From contig NC_134029.1 in assembly GCF_964204645.1 (NCBI RefSeq), forward strand, positions 24,809,479 through 24,873,478: a DNA stretch of 64,000 bases, given 5' to 3'. The notes beneath the pieces are model-generated. The model worked only from the letters and a program-made list of their open reading frames with translations, was not told the origin of the DNA and did no database searches. This stretch comes from Tubulanus polymorphus. Its lineage: Eukaryota; Nemertea; Palaeonemertea; Tubulaniformes; Tubulanidae. Made by a program: the position numbers and the translations under genes. Position 1 is the first letter of the stretch. Every line of letters begins with the position of its first letter. Of this stretch, positions 15,088-28,100 are shown piece after piece.

Positions 15088-18000
15088 ATGAACGGATCAT
15101 CAGTGGATTATTTGGAGCGATTGGAACTGGCTAAGGCGTCATTACAGGATTTATCAGACAGCGCTCGAGGGGTCGAGATTTTAGAACCTCGCAAACTTAA
15201 AACGCAACTTACTGAACATCTGAATAATATAAACGAATCATTGAAATATGTGAATGAAATTTTAGTCTCAACTGAAACAGTATTTCAGAATCTCATTGAT
15301 TTACAGCAAGTTCTACTCGACCGCATTGTACAAGGTATTTTCTAATTGCTAAGGCTAAACAAAAATGATACCTTGTTTCTCCGCGGCGGCCGGGTCATTT
15401 TGTAAAACATAATAAAATTTGTAAGCTTCTCATTTCTATAGCGGCCGGGTCTGTTATGGTAAAATTGATCACGATTTAAAAAAAAGGTAATTCATAGGGT
15501 AGATAGGCGGCCGGCCGGGTCAACAGCAGATCGGAGAAACAAGGTATCAATTTTTTCTAGCCCAGCGTTCGCAGTGTTTGATCACATTAAACAAATTTTC
15601 ACGTGAAATCAGATTCATACGTTTTATGTTTATAGCATTTAATTGTTGGTACATTACTTTTACATTCAATTTGATTCAAATGTTTTGAAGTAATAGAATA
15701 AATATTCAAATACATCCTAAAAAACCCTCTTACGATCTACATGTGCTACAAGCGAATGTACGAATTAAGATAAAACCCATACCCAGGCACTAGATAATTT
15801 GAGCTTTCTAAAATATTCTAAATCTTTAGAAACAACCAACTCAAATATTTCATAAATTCTGAAACAATTTTTATTCATAATTCTGAAATTGTAGAAGGTA
15901 AAATACGGGAGCCTGCATTAGAGAATATTCGAGATCAGTTGGTTCACTCCACAACTGCTCTGATGCCGTTAGTTTTTCCCTTATCTCAAAAAGCTGGTGA
16001 AATAATGACGAATCTACACGAATCGTGGCAGAGAAATATTCTGCACAGAGATCTACAGGTGCTCTCGTCTGCTGCTGCTGCTGGGGATGAAGGAACTCGA
16101 TACCGGAATCATTATGAACTATTCGAGGACGAGATGAAGAAGAATTCCTCCTCCTCGTCATCAATGGTTGAATCGTACTCGAGCTCTACAGTGAGACGTC
16201 TTAGCTGGCCGGAAACCCGTCTAACATTGATCGATAAATGGACGGCAACATCCACCGCGAAACAAGTCAAAAGATCGAACAACACAAAAGACATCATGTA
16301 AGTGTTTGTTAATTGATAAGGATGTTTTTGGACCCGGGGTTGAGTTTTTGGACCCGGGGCTGAGTTTTTGGACCTGGGGGTGAGTTTTTGGACCCAGGCC
16401 TCCAGTGCTCATGTTTTTCTCATTCTTAATAATTCAAAATCCGAAGTTTTTATATTTCTAACATTGGAGCCAATCCTAAAACTAAACACCGTCTTGGACA
16501 ATACGTGAAGACTGGGTCCTAGAGTTTGAGCTCCAGGATCCAAGAAAAAAAATGTTACAGCTGGTAATGTTAGTGAATAGAGTCGCCACACCGACTAGAC
16601 TTACCAGACAATCTAACACGGCTAATAGTCGCTAGTGTCGGTCTAGTGGTCAGTGCGCTTGGCAGCTATGCTGGATTCCGGAGTTCGAATCCTGCCAGGG
16701 TTTTGCCTATTTGTGGGCCCGATTACCTTTTTGATGACAGAATTTCACCTCTTTAGGTTAAAAAACTTTTAAAGAAAATTAAAGACTGCTCTTGTAGATT
16801 CCTGGCTTCTGGCACGAATTTCGTTCATCATGATATTTCATATTTTAATCAGATTCAAGATGGCCGATAACGATGATGTCTGTTGCGTCATACGAACTCC
16901 GACTTCTGATTTTTATGTCGATGATTTTCATTGCGAGCAACGGGAAATCATAACGGCTAACTCACTTCCGGTGAATGCATCATTGTGCAGTAAAATAGTT
17001 CGGGTCACGAGTACTCTTACTCAACTAGATTACACCGATCAACATCAGGTATTGTTTTGATTAGTTTGAATCTAAGATTAAATCAATTTTATTGCAGCGA
17101 ATTTATAAACATATATAAGTATTTAATCCATTTTGCTTTAATCCAAGGCTCGGCGCATTTACAAGATAAGAATTTTGTGGTTTTACAGTTGGCAACAAAT
17201 GTGTATGAATTTGAATCTAAAACCGCTTTGAATTCGTGAAACTAGAAGAACAATGTTAGATTGACGCATAACTCTCAGAGCTACTCAAGTAACAAGTAAT
17301 TCTAACACAGCTTGTGAAATGTTGAGATGATTATAGTGTGTTCTGTAGCAGTAGTTTGAAGGATACATTCTAACCTATAATTTGAGGGAAGCAGTCACTA
17401 CACAGATTGTCGCGTCAAACAGTTCTGTTCTTGTCATGTATAATTTTACCGCTATCACCACTACAACTCGTAGAATATACCGCACTGCTGTGAAGAGACC
17501 GGATTATATCATAGCTTTCCATAGGTTCATTCACTTACTTTACGACTATACTAGAACATTCAAGTACGTTTTCTTACTTCCGCCGGGAAGTGTGCTTAAC
17601 TTTCTGACAATAATTTTACTGATAAAGTGTCGCAGATATCAGTCAGTTCGTTACACGTTCCCCTATCTCATAACTCTCGCGTTTTCAGATCAACTTGTCG
17701 TCTTGTTTCAGTTACAGAAATTCCCTGAATATTTGAAAGACTTGGTAGTTTATGATCTAGGATTTTATAGAGAATGTCGCGCTACTTATCTGACATTCGC
17801 TAAACACAGTAAACTATGTCCATCACTTTACTATTTCTATTACTATTTCCGCTATCTGCCCAGACGATTGTTTCCTTCGTGTGCTTTTTCAAACCTATTT
17901 TATGACCAGGCAATATCTGTATCAAACTACATAGTTATAGTGATTGCTATCGAGAGATTTGTTTCTATTCGTTTTCCTTTCTTTCACATGAAACATTTCA

Positions 18001-19494
18001 CCGTCACTCGGCGTAAAATAGCAGTAGGTTTTGTCATCTTCTGGGCGTATTTTATGAACTTGGATTCAGCAATTATGCACAATCGTATATATCTCAGTAA
18101 ATTTCGCAGATATAATGAAACATTTGATCATTTTAAATGTGCTATGACATTGTATTATCCAACTATATGGTCAATACACGCCCTTAATGCTGGAAGAACA
18201 TTTTTACAAGATATCTTTCCTTCTGTAATGATTGTAATATTATCAGTGTTAACTGCTGCATTACGCAATAAGAGATCTGAGATGAGAGCGAAGAGAACAG
18301 ATCGTCATCAATCTTCAGCCAGTAAAACTCTTCTAGTTGTAGTTATGGTGTATATTTTACTAGTTTTCCCACATGCGTTTTGTAAATTTATCGAAGACTC
18401 AATGTCCTTCATTAAGCATTTTTTGTTTGTAAATCACGGTATACGGATAAACTCCCCTATATTGAAGTTCTACATGTTTACTTTATGGAGTAAGTTGGCC
18501 GAATTTGTATTCGACACATTACGACAATTTGTGTTCTGTGTTAATTTCTTTATATACATCGGAACATTGAAAGTTTTCAGGCATCAATTTATTAAATTAT
18601 TTACTGATCGTTTATGTTGTAAAATGAATGAGTCAAATCAGAATCAAACCTGAATTTAGATTCTTACATCGGGCGCCATCTGGTGTTGTTTTAATGAACC
18701 GGGCGGCCATCTGATGTTGTATTAATGAACCGGGCGCCGTCTGGTGTTGGTTTTATGAACAGTTTCACCAATAAATAACAATCATTTTAAATCTCATTTA
18801 TAATTTAATTGTGTCTCACTCATTTTAAACCTTAACACATTGAAGCTTAAATTCAACGGATTCAAATAAAAAAGCGGATCCTCAAATTAAACTCGTACCT
18901 GGGGTCAATCTGTACTCACACAGATGCGGAAACAGAAAGAAGTTAAACCAATGATGAGTAAATCATGATTGAATCATACAGTATAGAATTATATATGAAT
19001 ATAGATTGAATTGTGTTTATAGTTTGAGGTGTTTATACCGGTGAAACAATGTCATACACTATTAGAAGGAAGACGGATTAATCTATGGACTCAATTCACT
19101 GATGTGATCGGTCGTAGAGAAACTAACGTTTCTGAATCATCGACTTCAACAAACAACGGAAATAATCCGGTAGGTACTCGCTTGCCGGGGCTCACTTTGA
19201 TCTTGGAGTATCATTGCAATGATTTCTCCAAGCTGTGATTGTCTTAAAGCCGTTTTGTAGTGTCAGCGGAATCCGATAGATGGCGAACTCGTATATGGCG
19301 GTAGAATTTAATAACAAGTTTATATATGGTGTGTATTTCAGGGTCATTTACGGATGGCTCGATATTGTTTACCGCCGTTTAAAAGACTTGTTCTATGCGC
19401 GTACAGCATTCCTGCCACACATTCAAAAATCGGTGAGAATTTACTGACAAGAGACGAAGAAGAGAGAACGAGACGTTTATCATTCGTGGCTCCC

Positions 19495-19525
<31 letters not shown>

Positions 19526-20143
19526 GTTCGAATAGTTCACCGCGTGGTGAATCTGATTCATTTACAAACAACACTTTATCAACAACACACGACACGAGTT
19601 CAATATCTGATAAACCGATTATCACTATCTCAAAACAACCTCAACAAATCAACTCAACCTGGGATATAATCGAACAATTATTGGCGTCGTCACCAGGGGT
19701 ACAACGTAAATGGAGGAGTTTGTTCCGTCGTGTTGGTTTACGTTCCAGTGAAATCGCGACTCTCTACCACGAGAACTGTCACGTTGGAATGTGCGCCGTC
19801 GTCGCTAAAGCGGTTTCACTGTGGAGACAAAACGCGTGTAATGTTGATATATCTGAAACGTGTGGACGACTTTACAGCGCGTTAATACGTGTTCAACTCA
19901 ATAAAACAGCGTGTACGTTGTTAACCCACTCGCTGCTCGCTCGATTTAATATCATCGCTTCCTAATTTACATATTTAGATGCATCTTAATGTGTTTTCAG
20001 ACCGTTTGATGGCGCTGTTACGACGCTTAAACGCAAACGATGAAGATGACGATCAGTATGACGTTGATAATGAAAATGACGATACCGAATTCGACGAAAC
20101 GATTTCATTCGACTACAACATTCGACATAATTCAACTCTGTAA
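15088..20143 (+). CDS. Death-domain protein with coiled-coil-like N-terminus and poly-Ala tract
   Basis: Six exons join in frame: 15088-15334, 15895-16297, 16853-17048, 19023-19169, 19342-19912 and 20001-20143, giving 568 residues. Residues ~1-130 are helical and heptad-like (LERLELAKASLQDL; NNINESLKYVNEIL). Residues ~215-370 look beta-rich (CSKIVRVTSTLTQLDY; FEVFIPVKQCH; PPFKRLVLCAYSIP), possibly ZU5/UPA-like. A poly-Ala run of ten and a Ser-rich linker follow. Residues ~430-520 resemble a death domain: WDIIEQLLASSPGVQRKWRS, then LFRRVGLRSSEIATLYHE and AVSLWRQNACNVDISETC. The tail is very acidic. Death domains form signalling oligomers in apoptosis and immunity. DTHD1-like proteins share a ZU5/death layout, but I do not claim orthology. 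A GPCR gene is nested in intron 3. Confidence 0.7.
16319..16400. repeat. ~23-bp tandem repeat TGAGTTTTTGGACCCGGGG, ~4 copies
   Basis: Four units of GTTTTTGGACCCGGGGCTGA lie about 20 bases after the donor of death-domain gene exon 2. They start after the splice site and do not copy it. Confidence 0.8.
16575..16740 (+). mobile_element. tRNA-derived SINE copy
   Basis: GGTCTAGTGGTCAGTGCGC resembles a pol III A box and GGAGTTCGAATCC a B box, 40-odd bases apart. The preceding ~50 bases (ACCGACTAGACTTACCAGAC) resemble sequence upstream of the SINE copies near 44978 and 57850, which suggests one family. It lies in an intron of the death-domain gene. Confidence 0.6.
17436..18653 (+). CDS. Rhodopsin-family (class A) GPCR, intronless, nested gene
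   Basis: A single open frame of 405 residues from ATG 17436. Seven hydrophobic segments are visible. TM1 is PPGSVLNFLTIILLIK (GxxxN form). TM2 holds LITLAFSDQLVVLF, with the Asp of the sodium site. TM3 ends IVIVIAIERFVSIRF (ERF in place of DRY). TM5 is PSVMIVILSVLTAALR, TM6 LLVVVMVYILLVFPHAF, and TM7 FCVNFFIYIGTLKVFR (NFFIY in place of NPxxY). An N-terminal NFT glycosylation site precedes TM1. The form resembles the large FMRFamide/peptide-type receptor expansions of lophotrochozoans; the ligand is unknown. The gene lies inside intron 3 of the death-domain gene on the same strand and has its own AATAAA at 18770. Being intronless suggests retroposition or tandem-family expansion. Confidence 0.9.
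   Translation: MYNFTAITTTTRRIYRTAVKRPDYIIAFHRFIHLLYDYTRTFKYVFLLPPGSVLNFLTIILLIKCRRYQSVRYTFPYLITLAFSDQLVVLFQLQKFPEYLKDLVVYDLGFYRECRATYLTFAKHSKLCPSLYYFYYYFRYLPRRLFPSCAFSNLFYDQAISVSNYIVIVIAIERFVSIRFPFFHMKHFTVTRRKIAVGFVIFWAYFMNLDSAIMHNRIYLSKFRRYNETFDHFKCAMTLYYPTIWSIHALNAGRTFLQDIFPSVMIVILSVLTAALRNKRSEMRAKRTDRHQSSASKTLLVVVMVYILLVFPHAFCKFIEDSMSFIKHFLFVNHGIRINSPILKFYMFTLWSKLAEFVFDTLRQFVFCVNFFIYIGTLKVFRHQFIKLFTDRLCCKMNESNQNQT
18672..18760. repeat. ~40-bp tandem repeat in the GPCR 3' UTR, 3 copies
   Basis: GGGCGCCATCTGGTGTTG is repeated three times with TTAATGAACC spacers, starting 18 bases after the GPCR stop codon. Confidence 0.75.
18770..18775 (+). promoter_or_regulatory. Polyadenylation signal AATAAA of the nested GPCR
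   Basis: AATAAA lies 117 bases past the GPCR stop codon, allowing the nested transcript to end inside the host intron. Confidence 0.5.
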
Positions 20144-22027
20144 AAATTGAGACGGTATCGACAAGAAATGTAACTGTAATTTGAAACAAACTGTATTTTA
20201 CATTGTGACCTTGGTGGAGGTCATTTAAGTATATTTGAAAAGAGTTTCTAAGTGTATGAAAATCTGGAAATATAGAAATAGATTTAGAGATGAATTAGAA
20301 ATTATTAGAATCGTCAGTAACAATGTATAATGTAGTCTTAACGAGGGGGGTAGACTTTGACCGCATTCGACACCAGAGGGAGCGTCCTACAGCAAGCGGA
20401 AATAGATGGAACCACGCCCTCTATACAAACTGATAAACCACGTGTTTTGGCGTCCATATTTTCTTGAATTTATTTGATTTCAAAAATATATAACATTTTT
20501 TCTCTAGTTTTAACACATACATTTATATCATTCACATAACAGAAACTTAAAGGAAAATCAATAATGTAACAGGAAGATTATGTAACCATGGGTACTTTAA
20601 TCGTTAATCTGTCTTAAACCAAGGAGAAAATTTAAACGGATTCAATATCGCTTACGACTCGTTGAGTCACGTGGTGGGTACACAGTAAAAAATGACGTCA
20701 TACATTTTGCGTATTACGTCATTATACTACGCGACATAGTCACACATATATCATGGCAGCCATATTTGATATTAGACATTTATACAAATAATGCGTGAAA
20801 TTCAAAAGAAACCAATGATAAGACAGTAAAACATTGAATATAGAAATAAATCATCAGGGACGATACTCTAAAAAATCAATAATAACTCTGTCTGTTAACT
20901 TAACTTACATTTAAAATAAACATCGAAAATAATGAACTGAATATTTGTATAGAGAAGCTATCGTCCCGGGTTCGAATGTTTATCAGATATTAATCTCTGT
21001 ATAGGATATTTCAGCGAGTTAGGAAGACAACATAATCTAGAGAATGTAAATATTAATTAATCAATATCTCATTTATTAATGACGTATAATTAATAAAAGA
21101 TTATTATGATTATCATTATTACTATAATTTTCATTATTGTCTGGGGTCGCGTTTCACCAAGACCAAGCGTCTGATGTGGTTACACTAGGATCGTAGAGCG
21201 ACGGAGATCTCTGTGGAGACAACCGCTGCCAGTGCTGGGTGAAAGGTCGCGTCAGAGTCAAATACAAAACTAAACTAAACAAAACGTGAGTTTTTTAATA
21301 TCACAGTCAATAATCTATTAGATAAATTTCGTTTTGAATGTTGTCCATGAGTGGGGTGAAAATTAATATCTAACCGCTTATATAGATTTAAATACATCGT
21401 ATGTTTGGTATCGATGTTTGATCCGGTGCCAAAACAATGATGTAATATTCACATTTTGAAGCGGGTCTTAATTTCAAACAGATCCTTATTAAAAACTTAT
21501 GTAAAAATGAATTCATTATTAGCGTTAACGAAACCAAATTTATTAAAACTGGACAAAATTCTTTTCTCGAAGAAAAATAAATTTCGAATTTATATTTTTA
21601 CTCGTTATCTGATGTAAATGTGATTGTAAATCTTATTTCAATAAATGCAGCTTGATCCAGTCTCATTGAACTTGCGTTGTATTATTCGATGACCGATAGT
21701 TATTTTCGGGAGTTCCTTATTTTCGTCGATTTGACGCTTTGAGGTCAGGATAACCTGAGTCTCTGGAATATTTCTATGGATATTGCGTCATCATTTTTAC
21801 GGGTTGAAATATCCAAGTCAACACAATGAATACACATATACATATATATATATATATATTTATACGCGGCGATGGAATGGTTCGTAATGTAATTATTTGA
21901 TAAGATCATTGGAATATGGCAAGTATTTGAACTGGGATAAATCACACATTTGGTATATTATAATTTCACTACACTTTACACGTGTTTGTTGTTATTGAAG
22001 GTAGATTTCGGGGGAATTTTTAAATCA
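20144..22027. other. Tail-to-tail intergenic region, no gene seen
   Basis: 3' flanks of the death-domain gene (plus) and PCSK1 (minus). The region is AT-rich, with an AATAAA at 20915-20920 and another near 21640 as possible plus-strand poly(A) signals, and a short TA tract at 21838-21858. I see no coding sequence. Confidence 0.5.
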
Positions 22028-22157
22028 ATCAAATTGCTGTGTAGTTTCCACAGTTTCAATACGATCCCTCGTTATTGCTGTGTAGTTTCCACAGTTTCAA
22101 TACGATCCCTCGTTATTGCTGTGTAGTTTCCACAGTTTCAATACGATCCCTCGTTAA
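22028..22157. repeat. 41-bp tandem repeat spanning the PCSK1 stop codon, 3 copies
   Basis: The unit contains GCTGTGTAGTTTCCACAGTT and CAATACGATCCCTCGTTA. The copy nearest the gene encodes the C-terminus [13 protein letters not shown] and TAA on the minus strand. Two further copies lie in the 3' UTR. Confidence 0.92.
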
Positions 22158-25100
22158 TGGACGTCCGTTATATCGTTGTCTAGGTATGAATCGTCTGATC
22201 AGTCTACTACTACTACTTCCGGTGGCGGTATATTTTGGAAAATTGGACGCCATATAATCTTGCTCTATTTCATCCCAATCACCTCGATTCCGATGCAGAA
22301 TCTCATTCTCCAGCGAATCTATCAATTCAACTTCCGCTTTCGCCTCTTCTTCTTTTTCATCGCGAACCTCGTTTTCGAATTCTCCGCCATCTTGTTTTTT
22401 CCGGTCGTCGTCATCGTCGTCACCTTGATTTTCGTAGTACGGCGACGGCGCCGACCTTGAACTCGAGTCGTCTGTATCGTAGGTCTCGTAGTAATCTGTA
22501 TAATCGTTCGGTTGGAACAAGTTTTGTAACAAGTTGAAGGAGAATTCGGATTCGTCGTTGTCTAAAATCAATTCATCGCTCTGGAATATTTTAAATAGAT
22601 TCAGGCGTTAGATTCATTATAAGATTTGACTCCATTTGGTGGGGGCGAGGGGGGGGGGGGGTCGGTGGGGTGCGTCGGGGTCACTGGTATGTAGAGTATA
22701 ATAACCAGAAGTAATTCTGAAACTGAAGACCCCTGATGATATCGAATCCCACAATACGACGAGAGTCGTCTTCAAGAGAATTCACGTTTATTTCATCAGT
22801 ATGTGTGAATACGGATATATACATTCAAAACGTCAAATAAACTACCAGCTCAAGAAAACATTTCGCACTTGTTTTATACTTTAAAAGAGGAAACTTGTGT
22901 AGAATAAGTAAAACGCGGACGGTGCTTTATTAAGTGTGACTTGAAGTACGATATAACCCTATACTCATTCACCTGATGAAGCTTCTTTACACTAGAAACG
23001 AAACCTCGTACTTCAAATAAACTATAGTCACATCTATATAGTATTATCTGTCTCGCTTTACTTTTTATTCTTGATGTGGGATTTTATATTATGTTTACAA
23101 CACGGACACAGTGTGTTTCATCAATGGTAATATCTTCCACCATTTGTGGTCTTTCAATACCAGGGACCCAGTTCCACAGTGTTACAGTTCAATCTGTGTT
23201 AAATAGATCAGGTTTATTCTTAGTTTTTCTCTGGTTCCATAGAACCACAATTCAACTGACGCAGTAGTAGAACTGGATCTAGTTACTACACGTGCATTAA
23301 CCGCAAGCGGCGTAGAAATCCACCACCGAAAATATTCAAACCCAAAACCGTTAAAATATCAGATCTGCTGAGAGAGAGAAAAACACCCGAGTTTAGAAGC
23401 GAAGAAGTGAGAATATTCTGGAATATATATGGGGTATATATATTTCTATACCTTATGTATGAACTTGATGTGAAATATAATCATATGCAACATTAGTTAA
23501 AGCCTGTATTTTCTCTTTAGATCGAGTCGCCTCTGCTTGCTGTAAATTATATGGAGTGAAATACACAGTGTAATTCGGAGAAACCCCAATTGATATATCG
23601 ACGTTCATTCTACTATCGCGACCGGTCAAACCGACCTATTACTACAGCTACAAATCCTAGAAATTGTTCTTTTTGTTTTTAATGCAAAACTTACCGAACG
23701 ATCGTTTTTCACTTTATTGTATTCGGCATACTGTCTTCCGTCTCCGGTATAATACGGAGGTCTTTCTTTCAACCCGTGTAAAATTAATGATACGTCCAGT
23801 ACTTTCCCAGAATTCCCATCACCGTCTCCATCTTTCTGTAATCGTATATCGTATATCGTAATGAATCAGTATACTATAATCTATATATCGTATATCGTAC
23901 ATCGTACATCGTATATCGTACATCTATCGTGGATCAGTGGATATCAGTATATCGTGGATCAGTGGATATCAGTATATCGTGGATCAGTGGATATCAGTAT
24001 ATCGTGGATCAGTCTACTCTTATCGTATATAAGTAAGACAATGATACCGAGCTATAAGAATCTATACACAATGGTTCAGTTACTCTATGATAGGTTAAAC
24101 TTGATCCGAACATCTGATAAACACTGAATTAAATTTGCAACTGTTTTACAATAGTCAGAGGGCCCAGTTCCATATGACGTGTAAGTTTGTTATTGACAAC
24201 TCTAAGAACTGCTGAAGTGAACCCGAGAACTGTGGACCGGAGCGGAGCTGACCGTCGCCCGTGGATGTGAGTCCTGTAGCTGTGTGGTACTAGTACTTAC
24301 CGGATCACGTATTCTAACGATCCATGTACCACCCGGTTTCTCACCCCACTGATGTGAGATTTGTAGCTGTGTGGTACTAGTACTTACCGGATCACGTATT
24401 CTAACGATCCATGTACCACCCGGTTTCTCACCCGACTGATGTGAGTCCTGTAGCTGTGTGGTACTAGTACTTACCGGATCACGTATTCTAACGATCCATG
24501 TACCACCCGGTTTCTCACCCCACTGATGTGAGTCCTGTAGCTGTGTGGTACTAGTACTTACCGGATCACGTATTCTAACGATCCATGTACCACCCGGTTT
24601 CTCACCCCACTGATGAACGCTCATAAACGGCCAATTTTTAAACCCATCTGATGACAAATCACGACCGCGTTGCGTTAAAAGACGCGTAATCGTTCCTGTA
24701 AAATAGGATCCATTGAAAACCGACATGAAGAAAAGTAAATCAATTTGTTGACAGAAAATATACAAAAGTGTCGGAAAAAGCTGATCGATATAAGCGCCAT
24801 TATAAAACCTCACAATATTGACGAAATAATATATAACTTTAAAATCTTTTTTCTGACGACGTTTGTAAAACTTTGGAATATCCATAAATAAACTTTACCT
24901 GCAGGTGATCGAATATCTATATCGAGAACACCTCGTTTAGTATAAGACATATTGATTTGTACTTGTACGTGTTCGAGGAAGTTGATCTCATTCGGTTGAC
25001 CTTTACAACCGGATACGTGTAACTTGATTTCGACTTCATTACCAGTCTTTAATTTTCTGACGAAGAAAAGAAAAGAAAATACACTAGAAAAACCTCAATA

Positions 25101-28100
25101 GTTTAATGTTAATGTGACATGTAATACCAGTAATTCTGAACTGTGATCTCAGCTCAAATATTTATGGAATTTCATCTGACTCCTGGACCCGGTTCCACAA
25201 TTGTGAGTTAGATTTAACCTTTTGAGTCAAAATAGGTTTATCTTAGAATATAGATTGACCCTGTTATTTAATGTCACTGTCAATGTCTTAACTCAATGTG
25301 TCATCTCAATGTGTGACGTGTTATCAGTGATCATACCCATCATACCCATATAAACACCACTGGCAGTGTCATCTCAATGTGTGACGTGTTATCAGTGATC
25401 ATACCCATCATACCCATATAAACACCACTGGCAGTGTCATCTCAATGTGTGACGTGTTATCAGTGATCATACCCATCATACCCATATAAACACCACTGGC
25501 AGTGTCATCTCAATGTGTGACGTGTTATCAGTGATCATACCAATCATACCCATATAAACACCACTGGCAGTGTCATCTCAATGTGTGACGTGTTATCAGT
25601 GATCATACCCATCATACCCATATAAACACCACTGGCAGTGTCATCTCAATGTGTGACGTGTTATCAGTGATCATACCCATCATACCCATATAAACACCAC
25701 TGGCAGTGTCATCTCAATGTGTGACGTGTTATCAGTGATCATACCAATCATACCCATATAAACACCACTGGCAGTGTCATCTCAATGTGTGACGTGTTAT
25801 CAGTGATCATACCCATCATACCCACCACCTACTCCATCATACCCACCACCTACTCCACCATACCCACCACCTACTCCACCATACCCACCACCTACTCCAC
25901 CATACCCACCACCTACTCCACCATACCCTCCACCTACTCCACCATACCCACCACCTACTCCACCATACCCACCACCTACTCCACCATACCCACCACCTAC
26001 TCCACCATACCCACCACCTACTCCACCATACCCACCACCTACTCCACCATACCCACCACCTACTCCACCATACCCACCACCTACTCCACCATACCCACCA
26101 CCTACTCCACCATACCCACCACCTACTCCACCATACCCTCCACCTACTCCACCATACCCACCACCTACTCCACCATACCCACCACCTACTCCATCATACC
26201 CACCACCTACTCCACCATACCCACCACCTACTCCACCATACCCACCACCTACTCCACCATACCCACCACCTACTCCATCATACCCACCACCTACTCCACC
26301 ATACCCACCACCTACTCCACCATACCCACCACCTACTCCACCATACCCACCACCTACTCCACCATACCCACCACCTACTCCACCATACCCACCACCTACT
26401 CCACCATACCCACCACCTACTCCACCATACCCACCACCTACTCCACCATACCCACCACCTACTCCACCATACCCACCACCTACTCCACCATACCCTCCAC
26501 CTACTCCACCATACCCACCACCTACTCCACCATACCCACCACCTACTCCACCATACCCACCACCTACTCCATCATACCCACCACCTACTCCACCATACCC
26601 ACCACCTACTCCACCATACCCACCACCTACTCCACCATACCCACCACCTACTCCACCATACCCTCCACCTACTCCACCATACCCACCACCTACTCCACCA
26701 TACCCACCACCTACTCCACCATACCCTCCACCTACTCCACCATACCCACCACCTACTCCACCATACCCACCACCTACTCCACCATACCCACCACCTACTC
26801 CACCATTCCCACCACCTACTCCACCATACCCACCACCTACTCCACCATACCCACCACCTACTCCACCATACCCACCACCTACTCCACCATACCCACCACC
26901 TACTCCACCATACCCACCACCTACTCCACCATACCCACCACCTACTCCACCATACCCACCACCTACTCCACCATACCCTCCACCTACTCCACCATACCCA
27001 CCACCTACTCCACCATACCCACCACCTACTCCACCATACCCACCACCTACTCCATCATACCCACCACCTACTCCACCATACCCACCACCTACTCCACCAT
27101 ACCCTCCACCTACTCCACCATACCCACCACCTACTCCACCATACCCACCACCTACTCCACCATACCCACCACCTACTCCACCATACCCACCACCTACTCC
27201 ACCATACCCACCACCTACTCCACCATACCCTCCACCTACTCCACCATACCCACCACCTACTCCACCATACCCACCACCTACTCCACCATACCCACCACCT
27301 ACTCCATCATACCCACCACCTACTCCACCATACCCACCACCTACTCCACCATACCCACCACCTACTCCACCATACCCACCACCTACTCCACCATACCCAC
27401 CACCTACTCCACCATACCCACCACCTACTCCACCATACCCACCACCTACTCCACCATACCCTCCACCTACTCCACCATACCCACCACCTACTCCACCATA
27501 CCCACCACCTACTCCACCATACCCACCACCTACTCCACCATACCCTCCACCTACTCCACCATACCCACCACCTACTCCACCATACCCACCACCTACTCCA
27601 CCATACCCACCACCTACTCCACCATACCCACCACCTACTCCACCATACCCACCACCTACTCCACCATACCCACCACCTACTCCACCATACCCACCACCTA
27701 CTCCACCATACCCACCACCTACTCCACCATACCCTCCACCTACTCCACCATACCCACCACCTACTCCACCATACCCACCACCTACTCCACCATACCCACC
27801 ACCTACTCCACCATACCCACCACCTACTCCACCATACCCTCCACCTACTCCACCATACCCACCACCTACTCCACCATACCCACCACCTACTCCACCATAC
27901 CCACCACCTACTCCACCATACCCACCACCTACTCCACCATACCCACCACCTACTCCACCATACCCACCACCTACTCCACCATACCCTCCACCTACTCCAC
28001 CATACCCACCACCTATTCTTTGTCACATGTATTCATTGTATCTGGACATTCATCCTAAACAACATTTTTCCAGCTAGGCCGTTCTTCGGGTTCCTGGTGT

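Noticed and set aside
25785-28058. 757-codon STIPTTY-repeat frame and a WWSRWWV frame on the other strand
   Set aside because: Pure translation of the 21-bp array, lying between two clear PCSK1 exons.
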